A stretch of DNA of 64,000 nt from Deltaproteobacteria bacterium IMCC39524 (GTDB lineage: Bacteria > Desulfobacterota > Desulfuromonadia > Desulfuromonadales > BM103), in NCBI GenBank assembly GCA_029667085.1, contig JARUHJ010000001.1, positions 620,001 through 684,000 on the forward strand. Direction: 5' to 3'. Positions 34,405-43,544 of the stretch are shown one piece after another. Positions within the stretch are counted from its first letter, which is position 1. Each line of letters opens with the position of its first letter. The position numbers and the translations under genes were made by a program. The notes under the pieces are model-generated. The model searched no databases. It was not told where the DNA came from and worked only from the letters and a program-made list of their open reading frames with translations.

Positions 34405-36303
34405 CTAGCGATACCCCTGAGCCTGTAGCGAAAAAAGATAAGCGTACTGGCCTCCCAGCTCCATCAACTGTTCGTGGCTGCCCTGTTCGATGATGCGGCC
34501 CTTATCGATGACGACGATCTGGTCAGCCATACGCACGGTTGAGAAACGATGGGAAATCAGAACCGTCATCTTGCCTCGGCTTAACTCACGAAAATGCTCA
34601 AAGATGGCCGCCTCAGCGGCTGCATCCATCGTGGCGGTCGGTTCGTCGAGCACCAGCAGGTCTGCCTTGGTGCGCATAAAGGCGCGGGCCAGAGCAATCT
34701 TCTGCCACTGTCCGCCGGAGAGCTCGCGTCCGTCTTTGAACCATTTACCGAGTTGGGTATCATATTGTTGCGGCAGCTTCTCTATGAACTCACTCGCCAT
34801 CCCCATCTCAGCGGCTTTATGCCAGCGTTGACGATCTTCGAAGTGGCTCATATCGCCGGCGCCGATATTTTCCCCGACCAGAAACTGGTAACGGCCAAAA
34901 TCTTGAAATATGACCCCGATCCGCTGCCGCAAAGAATCAGCATCCCATAACTGTAAATCGAGACCGTCGAGCAGGATGCGTCCGGCATCAGGTTGATAGA
35001 GGCGGGTCAGCAACTTGATCAGGGTGGTTTTTCCGGAACCGTTTTCGCCGACCAGGGCCAGGCTGTCTCCCGGCTTAAGATGCAGACAGACCTGACGCAA
35101 GGCCGGTTCTTCGCTCCCTGGATAGGAGAAGCTGACATCTTCAAAACGCACGCCGTCACCCGGCTGCGGGCCCTGCTGTAACTTGCCTGCCACTATTGGC
35201 GTCGGTTGCTCCAGGTACTCGTACAAGTTCGATAAGTAGAGGTTGTCTTCGTACATACCACTGATCGCCGAAAGACTGGCCGAAACGGCCGATTGCCCCT
35301 GTTTGAAAAGCAGCAGGTACATCGTCATCTGCCCCAGACTGATCATGCCCTTGATGGCCGCAAGGGCAATCCAGGCGTAAGCGCTATAAAAGGCGGCAGT
35401 CCCGATCAGTCCAAGGACGAATCCCCAGCTATCGCGGCGCAGCGTCAGTTTGCGATCCTCGGCAAACAGCTTCGTAAAGATCGCTCGATATCGTTCCAGC
35501 AACTTTGGTCCCAAACGGAACAGCTTGACCTCTTTGGCGTAATCCTCCCGGGCCAGCACTGTCTCCAGATACATCTGCATCCGCGTCTCTGGCGAACGCC
35601 AACGGAACAGGCGAAACTTGTCACCGGAGAATTTAGCCTCGGCGATAAATTCAGGGATGCCGCCAGCCACCAGGATCAGAACCGCCCATGGTGAGAATTG
35701 CACCAGAAGGATGGCGTAACTGGTCAGTGATATTGCATTCTGCACCAGGCCAAAGGTTCGCGTTACCAGGCTTAAGGGCCTGGTCGAGGCCTCTCGCCGG
35801 GCACGGGTCAGCTTGTCATAGAATTCCGAATCTTCGAAATTTGCCAGTTTGAGGGTTAAGGCTTTTTCCAGAATCATCAGATTGATACGCTGCCCCATCA
35901 GCGCACGCAGCAGCGCCTGGCACGTCGAGATGCCACGTTGCGCACCGGCAATCAAAGCCACCAGACCTGCTTCAGCAGCAACAAACAGGAGCACAAAGGT
36001 GGTATCGGCACTGCCGCTCTGTTGCTGCTGACCCATCGCAGTAACCACACCATCGACGATCAGCTGGCCAACCCAGGCCACGGCGGCGGGCAACACCCCG
36101 GCCACCAGCGTTAAGGAAGCAAAGACCAGGGCCAGCCTTGAGCTCGTCGACCAGACCAGTTCAAGGGCGCGACGGCTGTAAATAAAAACGTCAAACAAAC
36201 TCTTGGGCGGCGGGTTGTTGTCTGTGGCCAGGGGTGGGTATTTCAAGTCAGATCCTGTCGATTTCAGAGAAGCACAGCAAACTATACCGAGTATGCCTTG
36301 CAA
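34405..36303 (-). CDS. ABC exporter, fused permease-ATPase
   Basis: A 632-aa type IV ABC half-transporter. The N-terminal 330 residues hold about six membrane spans. The ATPase follows, with Walker A GENGSGKTT, the signature LSGGQWQKIALARAF, Walker B LLVLDEPTATMD and the H-loop ISHRF. Exporters of this type work as dimers and move lipids, peptides or drugs outward. The substrate is unknown and no accessory protein is adjacent. The frame opens with TTG at 36303; a TTG at 36246 behind AGGA is a second candidate, so the exact start is uncertain. Confidence 0.87.
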   Translation of the reverse strand: MQGILGIVCCASLKSTGSDLKYPPLATDNNPPPKSLFDVFIYSRRALELVWSTSSRLALVFASLTLVAGVLPAAVAWVGQLIVDGVVTAMGQQQQSGSADTTFVLLFVAAEAGLVALIAGAQRGISTCQALLRALMGQRINLMILEKALTLKLANFEDSEFYDKLTRARREASTRPLSLVTRTFGLVQNAISLTSYAILLVQFSPWAVLILVAGGIPEFIAEAKFSGDKFRLFRWRSPETRMQMYLETVLAREDYAKEVKLFRLGPKLLERYRAIFTKLFAEDRKLTLRRDSWGFVLGLIGTAAFYSAYAWIALAAIKGMISLGQMTMYLLLFKQGQSAVSASLSAISGMYEDNLYLSNLYEYLEQPTPIVAGKLQQGPQPGDGVRFEDVSFSYPGSEEPALRQVCLHLKPGDSLALVGENGSGKTTLIKLLTRLYQPDAGRILLDGLDLQLWDADSLRQRIGVIFQDFGRYQFLVGENIGAGDMSHFEDRQRWHKAAEMGMASEFIEKLPQQYDTQLGKWFKDGRELSGGQWQKIALARAFMRTKADLLVLDEPTATMDAAAEAAIFEHFRELSRGKMTVLISHRFSTVRMADQIVVIDKGRIIEQGSHEQLMELGGQYAYLFSLQAQGYR

Positions 36304-36569
36304 TTATTAGGCAGCAGACATAATCAAAGGCGGTGCCTTATCCAATGAAGCCGTGCACTTAATGCTCCTAACCGCTGCCGATGGCGGCTGCAACGCCTGG
36401 CCAGAAGCGGAGACACTCAAATAAAATATTCTATCTTGAGTGTTCCCAATCTCATAGAAAAACACGCTGTCAGTATACTCATTTCATTATCGTGTGTTTA
36501 AATGAGAAGGTGGCCAACCAGCACGCTGAGCCACCGGGTTTGAACAGATCGCTACGGAAGGGAAAGTCG

Positions 36570-37217
36570 ATGTTTGTTGAAAAAGAGAAAACCGCCAGTT
36601 TCGACGTCGACCCGCAACGCGGTTTCACGCCTTTATGCCCGAAGGAACTGCCGATCGCCGGGGGTGATGAGATCGCCGGTGAGCTTAACGAGCAGGCGAA
36701 CTACGCCAGCTGCCGGCTGGTCAGCAAAGACCAACACCCCGTCGAAGCTCTCTGGGTGACCGATGACCCGAACCAGGTGCTGACCCCGGTTGAAGGAGAT
36801 TATCCGAACCTTGATGTCAAGTGGCCAGCCCACTGCGTAGCCGGCACCGAGGGCAACAGGCTGATCCCCGGCCTGCCCGATGAAGACGCCTATGACTTGG
36901 TGGTGCATAAGGGTATTGATCCGGAGAAGCACCCCTACGGGGCCTGCTACCACGACCTGGCCAGCAGTGAGTCGACCGGGGTGATCGAGTGGCTGCAGCA
37001 ACGGAACATTGAGACAGTGATCGTTGGCGGCCTGGCCACCGATTACTGCATGAAGACCACGGCGCTACAGCTTAAAGCCGCCGGATTCAAGGTCATCGTC
37101 AACCTCGGCGCTTGTCGCAGCGTCAACCCGGCGACTCTCGATGCAGACCAGGCAGAGATGCGCCGCGCCGGGATCGACATCATCCAGAGCGCAAGCGAAC
37201 TGCAGTCCTCACCCTGA
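36570..37217 (+). CDS. Nicotinamidase-like isochorismatase-family hydrolase
   Basis: A 215-aa cysteine hydrolase with the triad Asp (DVDPQRGF, residue about 12-14), Lys (VVHKGID) and Cys (ATDYCMKTTA), and metal-site residues D and H in SKDQHPVE plus H in WPAHCV. This matches nicotinamidase/pyrazinamidase. It would convert nicotinamide to nicotinate, which the NAPRTase encoded 30 bp downstream uses. A start at 36570 with GGAAGGG upstream is chosen; the long upstream extension covers a repeat. Confidence 0.87.
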   Translation: MFVEKEKTASFDVDPQRGFTPLCPKELPIAGGDEIAGELNEQANYASCRLVSKDQHPVEALWVTDDPNQVLTPVEGDYPNLDVKWPAHCVAGTEGNRLIPGLPDEDAYDLVVHKGIDPEKHPYGACYHDLASSESTGVIEWLQQRNIETVIVGGLATDYCMKTTALQLKAAGFKVIVNLGACRSVNPATLDADQAEMRRAGIDIIQSASELQSSP

Positions 37218-37247
37218 TCTCTCTCGCCGATGCCCCCGGAGGCCCTA

Positions 37248-38462
37248 GTGCCACAAGAGCCACTCATCACTTCGCTGCTCGACACCGACCTGTACAAGTT
37301 GACGATGATGCAAGCGTTCTACCACGCTCCCGAATTCTCCGGGGTTGAGGCCGAGTGGAAATTCAACTGCCGCAACCGGACCGGCAACGGCACCGACCTG
37401 ACCCGGATCCTCCCTGAGATCGTGAGACAGCTCGACCTGGTCTGCACACTCCGCTTCGAGGAAGACGAACTCGCCTATCTCGCCACCCTGCCGTTTTTCA
37501 AAAAAGACTTCCTGGACTACCTGCGCACTTTCCAGCTTGAGCGAAAACACATCTTTGCCCGGCCGCTCGCAGACGGCGACATCGACCTGCGCTTCCGCGG
37601 GCCGATCGTGGCCATCTGTCTCTTTGAGATCCATGCCCTGGCAATCATCAGCGAGCTCAACACCTTTCAACTCGAGTCCGGTTTCGATACGAACCTTGCT
37701 CGCCAGCGACTGGCAAACAAACTCCGCATGCTGACTGATCACAGTGTCCTGGCCGGAGTCAGGATCGCCGACTTTTCAACACGGCGACGGGCCTCGAAAG
37801 CCTGGCAGTACGAGATGGTCGAGATCTTCCGTGGTACGGCTCGGCAACACCTCGCCGGCACCAGCAACCTCTACCTGGCCTGGAAACTTGAGCTCACGCC
37901 CATCGGCACCATGGCCCACGAGTGGCTGCAAGCCTGGCAGGGCGTGGTCGCTCTTGCCGAAGCGCAGCGGGCCGCCTTGAATGGCTGGGTCCGCGAGTAC
38001 CACGGCTCCCTCGGTATCGCCCTGACCGACAACTACAGCATGGACGCCTTCTGCCGCGACTTTTCCCCGGCCCTGGCCCGGTCCTTCAGCGGTTTGCGCC
38101 ACGACAGCGGCGACCCCTTCAACTGGGGAGAACAGGCGATCGAACTCTACAGCCGTAGCGGTATCGATCCTTTGTCCCGCACCCTGATCTTCAGCGACAG
38201 CCTTGATTTTCCGCGCATGATCAAGATCTACGAGCATTTCCGTGGCCGGGTCCAGATGTCCTTCGGTATCGGCACCAACCTCGGCAATGATGTCGGCATA
38301 AAGGCGCTGAATATCATCATCAAGCTCGTTCGCGTCAATGGTCAGCCGGTGGCGAAGGTCTCCGATGAACCGGGGAAGAGCATGTGTGAGGATGAGAATT
38401 ATTTACGCGAGGTGGCAAAGGCCTACGGAATCACGCTTTCAGGGGCAGTTGGAGGAGATTAA
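37248..38462 (+). CDS. pncB: Nicotinate phosphoribosyltransferase (PncB)
   Basis: About 404 aa. It starts with the family pattern SLLDTDLYKLTMMQAF and contains FSTRRRAS (the catalytic-loop region), LAGTSNLYLA, MAHEW and FNWGEQAI with the phosphate-binding GRVQMSFGIGTNLGND. It makes nicotinate mononucleotide from nicotinate and PRPP in NAD salvage. GTG at 37248 with GGAGG five bases upstream is the better start; ATG at 37230 has no site. It forms an operon with the nicotinamidase-like gene. Confidence 0.92.
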   Translation: MPQEPLITSLLDTDLYKLTMMQAFYHAPEFSGVEAEWKFNCRNRTGNGTDLTRILPEIVRQLDLVCTLRFEEDELAYLATLPFFKKDFLDYLRTFQLERKHIFARPLADGDIDLRFRGPIVAICLFEIHALAIISELNTFQLESGFDTNLARQRLANKLRMLTDHSVLAGVRIADFSTRRRASKAWQYEMVEIFRGTARQHLAGTSNLYLAWKLELTPIGTMAHEWLQAWQGVVALAEAQRAALNGWVREYHGSLGIALTDNYSMDAFCRDFSPALARSFSGLRHDSGDPFNWGEQAIELYSRSGIDPLSRTLIFSDSLDFPRMIKIYEHFRGRVQMSFGIGTNLGNDVGIKALNIIIKLVRVNGQPVAKVSDEPGKSMCEDENYLREVAKAYGITLSGAVGGD

Positions 38463-38501
38463 GCGAAATGGTGTGATCAAATAAAACGTCAACCGGCATC
38501 T

Positions 38502-38541
38502 GGGACACTCAATTTTGAGTGTCCCTTTTAAGTGTCCCCGG
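38502..38541. repeat. GGGACAC-family tandem hairpin, inverted order
   Basis: GGGACACTCAA pairs with TTGAGTGTCCC, then TTTT and AAGTGTCCCC. This is the reverse complement of the arrangement at 34364. Confidence 0.85.
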
Positions 38542-38606
38542 CTCTGGGGCGGCTGACGTCGCCATGATTCATAAAAAGCCCCTTAAGGCCTCCCCCACTC
38601 TACGTT

Positions 38607-38744
38607 ATTCACAGGGATATGCAGGATAGGCAGGATAAAATCTCACAGAGGTTACAATGCTTGGATTTTTTCTAAAAGTTAAGAAACCAACGTTAAGGCC
38701 TTTGGCTCGGGTTTTATCCTATACATCCTGGACATCCCTGTTAA
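38607..38744. repeat. Imperfect inverted repeat, arms about 33 bp
   Basis: Left arm starts CACAGGGATATGCAGGATAG and ends GATAAAA; right arm is the near reverse complement (TTTTATCCTATACATCCTGG ... ATCCCTGTTAA), about 70 bp apart. It resembles a known style of deltaproteobacterial intergenic repeat, but I cannot check copy number here. Confidence 0.6.
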
Positions 38745-38791
38745 ATATTGCCTTGGGTGCAACAAGCCCAGTCAACCATGGGGACACTACA

Positions 38792-38812
38792 GGGACACTT
38801 CCGGAAGTGTCC
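38792..38812. repeat. GGGACAC-family hairpin, short perfect form
   Basis: GGACACTTCC pairs exactly with GGAAGTGTCC. It lies 42 bp from the end of the YchF-like gene (minus strand) and may be its terminator. Confidence 0.75.
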
Positions 38813-38853
38813 TCAATGCTAAAAGGACTCTCTGCAATTCCATGCAGATGACC

Positions 38854-39885
38854 TCAAACGTTGAAGAGGAAGTGGCAGATATCACCGTCCTCAATCGTGT
38901 AGTCTTTACCGTTTAGCTGCATCTTACCCGCCTTCTTGACAGCCTGTTCAGAACCGGCGGCCATCAGGTCGTCGAATTTCATGACCTCAACCCGGATAAA
39001 GCCTCGTTCGATGTCACTGTGGATCTTGCCACCGGCCATTGGCGCGCTGGAGCCTTTGCGGATGGTCCAGGCGCGGCACTCATCTTTACCAGAGGTGTAG
39101 AAGCTCATGAGGCCAAGCGCGTCGTAAAGAGCGGCGTTAATCCGGTCGAGGCTCGGTTCGGTGATGCCCATTGCCTCCATGAATTCTTTACGCTCCCCTT
39201 CGTCATTGATAGCCGCGATTTCGCTCTCGATCGCACAGGAGATAGTAAAGACGCCAGGCCCGAAATCTTTGCCGATATCATCCTCGGAGACGTTGTAGGC
39301 AAAAAGCAGCGGCGTACGAGTGATCAGCTCGAGGCTTTTGATCGCATGTTCTTCGTCAGGAGCAAGTTCTACAGTGCTTAAGAAGCGTTCCTCCTCCAGG
39401 GCCGTGTTTAAGCGTTGCAGGACTTCTTCTTCCAGAGCTTGCTCTGTCGTCTGACCTTTCTTCTTGTCTTTGGCGAGGCGCTGCAGGCGCGTCTCCACCA
39501 ACTGCATGTCGGCCAGCAATAGCTCTGTTTCGATCGTGGCCCGATCACGCTCTGGATCCACCGATCCGGCGGGGTGAAAAACATCCGGTGAGTCGAAGGA
39601 TCTGATCAGCAGGCAGAGAAGATCACAGCGCTGGGCAGGGTCCATCCAGAGGCGCGAGGTGCCGCTAGCGGTAATATCAGGGCAGAGTACGAACTGGTTC
39701 TCTGCATAAGTGGTCTTTTCAGGGTTGTAAAAATCGCGTAAAGCATCTACACGGCTGTCTTTGATTGTTGCACTACCTTCGATGGCCTCACCGGGTTTAA
39801 CAGTCGGGGGTATGGATCGTCCGGTCAACAGCGTGAAGAGGGTTTTCTTGCCCGTCTGGGCCAGACCCAATATTGCGATCTTCAT
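38854..39885 (-). CDS. YchF/OBG-like GTPase family protein with C-terminal DUF933/TGS domain
   Basis: A 343-aa protein. The P-loop is GLAQTGKKT (residues 7-15), with GKKT in place of GKST. An FAYNVSEDD segment matches the NVxE variant that gives YchF its relaxed nucleotide choice. A coiled-coil insertion lies at about 130-190. The C-terminal 80 residues (DALGLMSFYTSGKDECRAWT ... GDICHFLFNV) form the DUF933/TGS-like domain. YchF proteins bind ribosomes and respond to redox stress. At 343 aa it is slightly shorter than typical YchF (363) and more diverged, so it is probably a paralogue. Confidence 0.85.
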   Translation of the reverse strand: MKIAILGLAQTGKKTLFTLLTGRSIPPTVKPGEAIEGSATIKDSRVDALRDFYNPEKTTYAENQFVLCPDITASGTSRLWMDPAQRCDLLCLLIRSFDSPDVFHPAGSVDPERDRATIETELLLADMQLVETRLQRLAKDKKKGQTTEQALEEEVLQRLNTALEEERFLSTVELAPDEEHAIKSLELITRTPLLFAYNVSEDDIGKDFGPGVFTISCAIESEIAAINDEGERKEFMEAMGITEPSLDRINAALYDALGLMSFYTSGKDECRAWTIRKGSSAPMAGGKIHSDIERGFIRVEVMKFDDLMAAGSEQAVKKAGKMQLNGKDYTIEDGDICHFLFNV

Positions 39886-39989
39886 AAAGTTATCCTTTTT
39901 GACGGTTGGTGTTGTTCTGAACTGCGCTATGAGATGTCAACCAAGACAGTATACTGGTGACGAAGTCCGAAAGGTAGCTGGGACGAGAG

Positions 39990-40063
39990 AGGGACACTTC
40001 CGGGAGTGTCCCCGAGGCTCAAAAAGGGACACTCAAAAGGGACACTAAATATTGAGTGGCCCT
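39990..40063. repeat. Two adjacent GGGACAC-family hairpins
   Basis: First GGGACACTTCC/GGGAGTGTCCCC (39990-40012), then a tandem form GGGACACTC AAAA GGGACACTAAAT ATTGAGTGGCCC (40025-40063). They lie between the YchF-like start and the ferritin-like stop. Confidence 0.8.
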
Positions 40064-40077
40064 GACTGACTGCCAGG

Positions 40078-40593
40078 TTAAATGTCAGTGTCGCGCCCAT
40101 ACTGGCGGAATTCACCCAGGTTGCTGAACTCCCCCCATTCAAGATGCTGGTTCGGTGCATTAACAAAGTGGAAGACGTTTTCAAGAATATTGAAGTGCCT
40201 GTGTTCCTCAGCAGCAATCTTAAGCAGCAGGGCTTTTACCTCGGCATCCTCTTCCTTTTCGGCAGCCTCTTCGTAGAAACGGAAACTCTCGGCTTCAAGC
40301 TTCATGGCGTGTTGGTAAGATGGCAGTGGCCCGTTGATCTCCTCTAAAACCTGCTTACCGCGTGGCAGCAACAAAAAGACATTCTTGGCCGTCTCGAGAG
40401 TTTTTGACTCCGGCAGCTTTTGATCTCGCCGCCCCTCTTTCAGAGCGCGAAAAATTTCCAGGTGTTTCTTTTCATCTTCGGCCAGGTCAGTAAAGATCGT
40501 CTTCAGCCCCGGCACTGTGGCTGCTTTCGCCAGACCAGTGTAATAGTCGTAACCGTTGTCTTCCATTTGCATTGCAAAATCAAATACGTTCAT
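40078..40593 (-). CDS. Ferritin-like/rubrerythrin-type diiron protein
   Basis: A 171-aa four-helix-bundle protein with the metal-ligand pattern E-x6-Y in MEDNGYDYY, DEKKHLEIF near 43-50, EAESFRFYEEAAE near 107 and EEHRHFNIL near 140. These are the two ExxH halves of a diiron site. There is no C-terminal rubredoxin domain. It probably acts in peroxide detoxification or iron handling. The start at 40593 is set by GGAG seven bases upstream. It is monocistronic between repeat hairpins. Confidence 0.88.
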   Translation of the reverse strand: MNVFDFAMQMEDNGYDYYTGLAKAATVPGLKTIFTDLAEDEKKHLEIFRALKEGRRDQKLPESKTLETAKNVFLLLPRGKQVLEEINGPLPSYQHAMKLEAESFRFYEEAAEKEEDAEVKALLLKIAAEEHRHFNILENVFHFVNAPNQHLEWGEFSNLGEFRQYGRDTDI

Positions 40594-40725
40594 AAAGTTT
40601 CTCCAAAGTGGTTGTAAGGTGATTCTCTCAACTTTAGTAGAGGTGACACTGGTGTCAAGCCTGGGAGGCAACAGACGACACGAGAGGGACACTTCTAGTA
40701 GTGCCCCAGGTCAAGAGTCCCCGGT

Positions 40726-41640
40726 TCAGTGCAACCCTGCACCCTGGTCATGGCTGAAACGTCGTACGATCGCCTTTTTAAACGGCACGGTGGAAAACCC
40801 CAGCACCAGGGCCAACGCGAGCTTGTTATCTGGAGGAATTCCCAGCCTGGCAGACAAAACCTTATTGCGCTGCAAAATGGGCGGTGCACCACCGATTACG
40901 CAGCTGCCCAGGCCGAGCGACTCGGCGGCCAGCATGGCGTAGGTACAGGCGATCACAGCGTCTGGCTCTCCGGCGTAGGCGGAGTAATGGAATAACAACA
41001 CCGCCGGAGCACCCCAAAATACCGTGTCCCGCCCTTCTTCCCAAGTCTCGACGTATTTGTTCGCCAAAGGCACGATAAAGTCGCTAAACTGATCATTTTT
41101 CACCTGGCCCATGACTGGTCGCATCATCTTGAGTACACCTGGCCGGAAGAGCTTAAGCATCCCACGGTAGCCCTGCACCACCTCCCCGGCCAGCTCTCGA
41201 ACCGCGTCAAAACCATTAATTGTGACCACGCCCACATCCCACGGAGGAATCCCCATAGGCGCAGACGACGCCATGGCAATCACCTGTTCGATCAGTTCAG
41301 GCTCAACTGTTCGGTCACTAAATTTACGGACGCTGCGGCGCGCAACAAACAGGTTTTTAAGTGCCTCGGCATCGGCCCGCGCTTCCTGCGGCGGCAGTGG
41401 CTGAAGATCTTCGGCGGAGAGGTTGCGACCGCTGATTGTAAGACAACCTTGCGGGCACACCATCATGCAGTGGCCGCAGGCGATGCAGCCGAAACCGGCA
41501 TCAACCTGCTGAACGGCCTTATCCTTGATTTGCAGCACCTCGACCCCGCAATTCTTCACACACACCCCGCAGAGCGTGCAGTATTCCCTGTCGACCGAGA
41601 GTTTGCCAGTTTCGTGGTACAAGCTGTGTTTGACGGCCAT
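40726..41640 (-). CDS. Nitroreductase with N-terminal 2[4Fe-4S] ferredoxin domain, paralogue
   Basis: A 304-aa fusion similar in layout to the gene at 28668. Ferredoxin cysteines are in CTLCGVCVKNCG and CIACGHCMMVCP (residues about 20-65). The flavin domain has RRSVRKFSDRTVEP, SSAPMGIPPW and SLGLGSCVIGGAPPI. The start at 41640 follows AGGTGGAAC. It would reduce nitro compounds or quinone-like acceptors with ferredoxin-type electrons. It is monocistronic. Confidence 0.9.
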   Translation of the reverse strand: MAVKHSLYHETGKLSVDREYCTLCGVCVKNCGVEVLQIKDKAVQQVDAGFGCIACGHCMMVCPQGCLTISGRNLSAEDLQPLPPQEARADAEALKNLFVARRSVRKFSDRTVEPELIEQVIAMASSAPMGIPPWDVGVVTINGFDAVRELAGEVVQGYRGMLKLFRPGVLKMMRPVMGQVKNDQFSDFIVPLANKYVETWEEGRDTVFWGAPAVLLFHYSAYAGEPDAVIACTYAMLAAESLGLGSCVIGGAPPILQRNKVLSARLGIPPDNKLALALVLGFSTVPFKKAIVRRFSHDQGAGLH

Positions 41641-41658
41641 GTTCCACCTGCCTTTCAA

Positions 41659-41979
41659 AGACTTTCCATCGTTTCGATATCGACTTCGCCCCTATTTTAA
41701 GGCCACGGGCCGCGACCTTTAAAGAATCGTGGTCAGAATAAATTATACATTCCATCAATCCTCTTGCCACAAACTGCGCAACAAAGTCAGCAGAGCAAAG
41801 CCGGGCAGCAGCAATTGAATAAAAAAACCAAAGGGACACGCTATTTTGCGTCTCCCCAGCTCCAGCAACTTGACTTGGTCCAACCTCGGACACTGGCACC
41901 GACAGGCTCGTGCAGGTGGCCTGCGAGAATGCCCCTTTGCGATATAATTGGCAGAAATACCAAACAGCGAGGGTTGGTC
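41659..41979. other. 321-bp gap with one repeat hairpin
   Basis: A GGGACACGC/GCGTCTCCCC hairpin lies at 41833-41857. Nothing else is recognised. The in-frame extension of the HAD gene through this stretch has no ribosome site. Confidence 0.55.
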
Positions 41980-42738
41980 ATGATCAAAGGTGTGTTACTC
42001 GACCTGAGCGGGACGATTTATGTTGATAATCAGGTTCTGCCCCGGGCATTAGAAGCAGTGCAAAAGCTGCAGGCAGAGAAAATCCCCATGTGCTACCTAA
42101 CGAATAGCTCTCGTAGTTCTCGCAAGGAAATACTGCAAAAGCTAATAGGTATGGGCTTTGCCGTCAATGAAGAGGAAATATTCACAGCCCCCCTGGCCGT
42201 CCAGGGTTACCTGCGAGAGCATGAGCTCTCTCCCTGGTTGCTTGTTCACCCTGCGATTGAAGAAGAATTCAAAGAGTTCTCCGGTGGAACTCCCGACGCA
42301 GTTGTGCTCTGTGATGCCGCCGAAGCCTTGTCCTATGAGAATCTTAACCAGGCTTTCCGGCTCTTGATCAAGGGGGCTCGTCTGTTGGCTGTTGGTGACA
42401 ATCGTTTCTTCAAAGAGGCCGGCGGTATGAGTTTGGATGCCGGGCCTTTTATCCGTGCCCTGGAGTATGCCGCCGATTGTGAGGCAATTGTCCTCGGCAA
42501 ACCGTCTCCGGCCTTTTTTCATTCAGCGGTTGCCCAACTCGGCTGCCGACCAAGAGAGACTTTGATGGTTGGCGACGATGTTTTCGCAGATGTTAATGGT
42601 GCGCTGAAAGCCGGGTTAAAGGCGGCACTGGTAAAAACAGGGAAATACCAGCCGGGAGACGAACAGAAAATTGCTGCACCTGGGGCATGTGTCTGCAACG
42701 ACCTGTTCGATGCGGTGGATGGAATTTTGGAGAACTAA
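41980..42738 (+). CDS. HAD-superfamily class IIA phosphatase (LHPP/NagD-like)
   Basis: A 252-aa HAD hydrolase. Motif I is DLSGTIYVD near residue 8, with Ser in place of the usual second Asp, as in LHPP-like and TIGR01458-type members. Motif II is CYLTNSSRSS, motif III K in LGKPSPAFF, and motif IV GDDVFADVNGALKAG. The class IIA cap lies between II and III. The substrate is unknown. ATG at 41980 with GAGGG upstream is chosen. Confidence 0.87.
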   Translation: MIKGVLLDLSGTIYVDNQVLPRALEAVQKLQAEKIPMCYLTNSSRSSRKEILQKLIGMGFAVNEEEIFTAPLAVQGYLREHELSPWLLVHPAIEEEFKEFSGGTPDAVVLCDAAEALSYENLNQAFRLLIKGARLLAVGDNRFFKEAGGMSLDAGPFIRALEYAADCEAIVLGKPSPAFFHSAVAQLGCRPRETLMVGDDVFADVNGALKAGLKAALVKTGKYQPGDEQKIAAPGACVCNDLFDAVDGILEN

Positions 42739-42782
42739 GAAGTAAAGCAATTGAATGGGGGCACTTAAAAGGGACATTCGAA

Positions 42783-43298
42783 ATGAAACCGACCTTCCTC
42801 AAACCGGATCTGACACGATATACGCAACGTCCTTTTCCGTCCTACCGGTACCTGCCTTACCAAAAGGATAATCCCCTTCCCCATCCGCGCACAGATCCGG
42901 CCGGTCACTCCTACAATGATGAAGACGACTACCTTCTTCACTTTTCACCAAATGATTGGCGCACCTGCTAATCATACCTGTACGGCATCGACCTCTTCAA
43001 CCATGGTTACTGGTGGGAAGCGCACGAAGCACTGGAAACGGTGTGGATCGCTGCAGGTCATAAATCAACAGATTGTGGCGTTTTCGTACAGGGCTTGATC
43101 CAATTGGCTGGGGCGCAGTTAAAGCGATTTAGCAACGAACCCCGCGGTGCGCAGTCACTCACCCGGTCCGGCATTGAAAAGATAAGTTTTGCAGAGGGTG
43201 TTTATCTTGGCATCGAGGTAGTTGCTTTGGTTGAGGATGTGGAACGATGTTTAAAGGAAAATTGTGGTGTGTATCCGCGGATTGAGTTGAGATTTTGA
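42783..43298 (+). pseudogene. DUF309 family gene interrupted by one in-frame TAA
   Basis: ATG 42783 opens MKPTFLKPDLTRYTQRPFPS, and the frame reaches NDWRTC, then TAA at 42969-42971. The same frame continues without a gap: SYLYGIDLFNHGYWWEAHEA, then LETVWIAAG and on to a stop at 43296-43298, giving 171 codons apart from the one stop. GYWWEAHEALE is the core DUF309 motif. The length and the intact downstream frame show a single nonsense change (or sequencing error or recoding). Downstream codons show no further damage, so the event is recent if real. Confidence 0.8.
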
Positions 43299-43306
43299 TA
43301 ACTTGA

Positions 43307-43345
43307 GGGGACACGAGAGGGACACCTCAGGAAGTGTCCCCGATA
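43307..43345. repeat. GGGACAC-family tandem hairpin
   Basis: GGGGACAC GAGA GGGACACCTC, then GAAGTGTCCCCGATA. It lies 9 bp after the DUF309 stop. Confidence 0.75.
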
Positions 43346-43544
43346 CCCATGCGCCTGAATCCTGTCATTACCGCTTAACTTATCCACTTTGGTTTAAAAA
43401 TGGGGTTTCGAAGGCCTAAGAATGGGCACTTTGAAGAGATATTTCTCTTGATTGCAGTTACTTAGTTTGGTCCGACCCCAATGTCGCACCCCAATGTCGC
43501 CGGTGTCACACACTCAATATTAAAGACCTGACCCCGCAGACAAA

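Larger units (their letters stand above)
38463..38853. other. 391-bp intergenic region made of repeats
   Basis: Contains a GGGACAC-type hairpin at 38502-38541, a second at 38780-38812, and between them an imperfect inverted repeat whose arms are at 38607-38640 and 38712-38744 (CAGGGAT...CAGGAT...GATAAAA). A 64-aa frame within it has no ribosome site and is rejected. Confidence 0.7.

Noticed and set aside
38657-38851. 64-aa plus-strand frame between pncB and the YchF-like gene
   Set aside because: It runs through a hairpin and one arm of the inverted repeat, has no ribosome site, and its product looks random.
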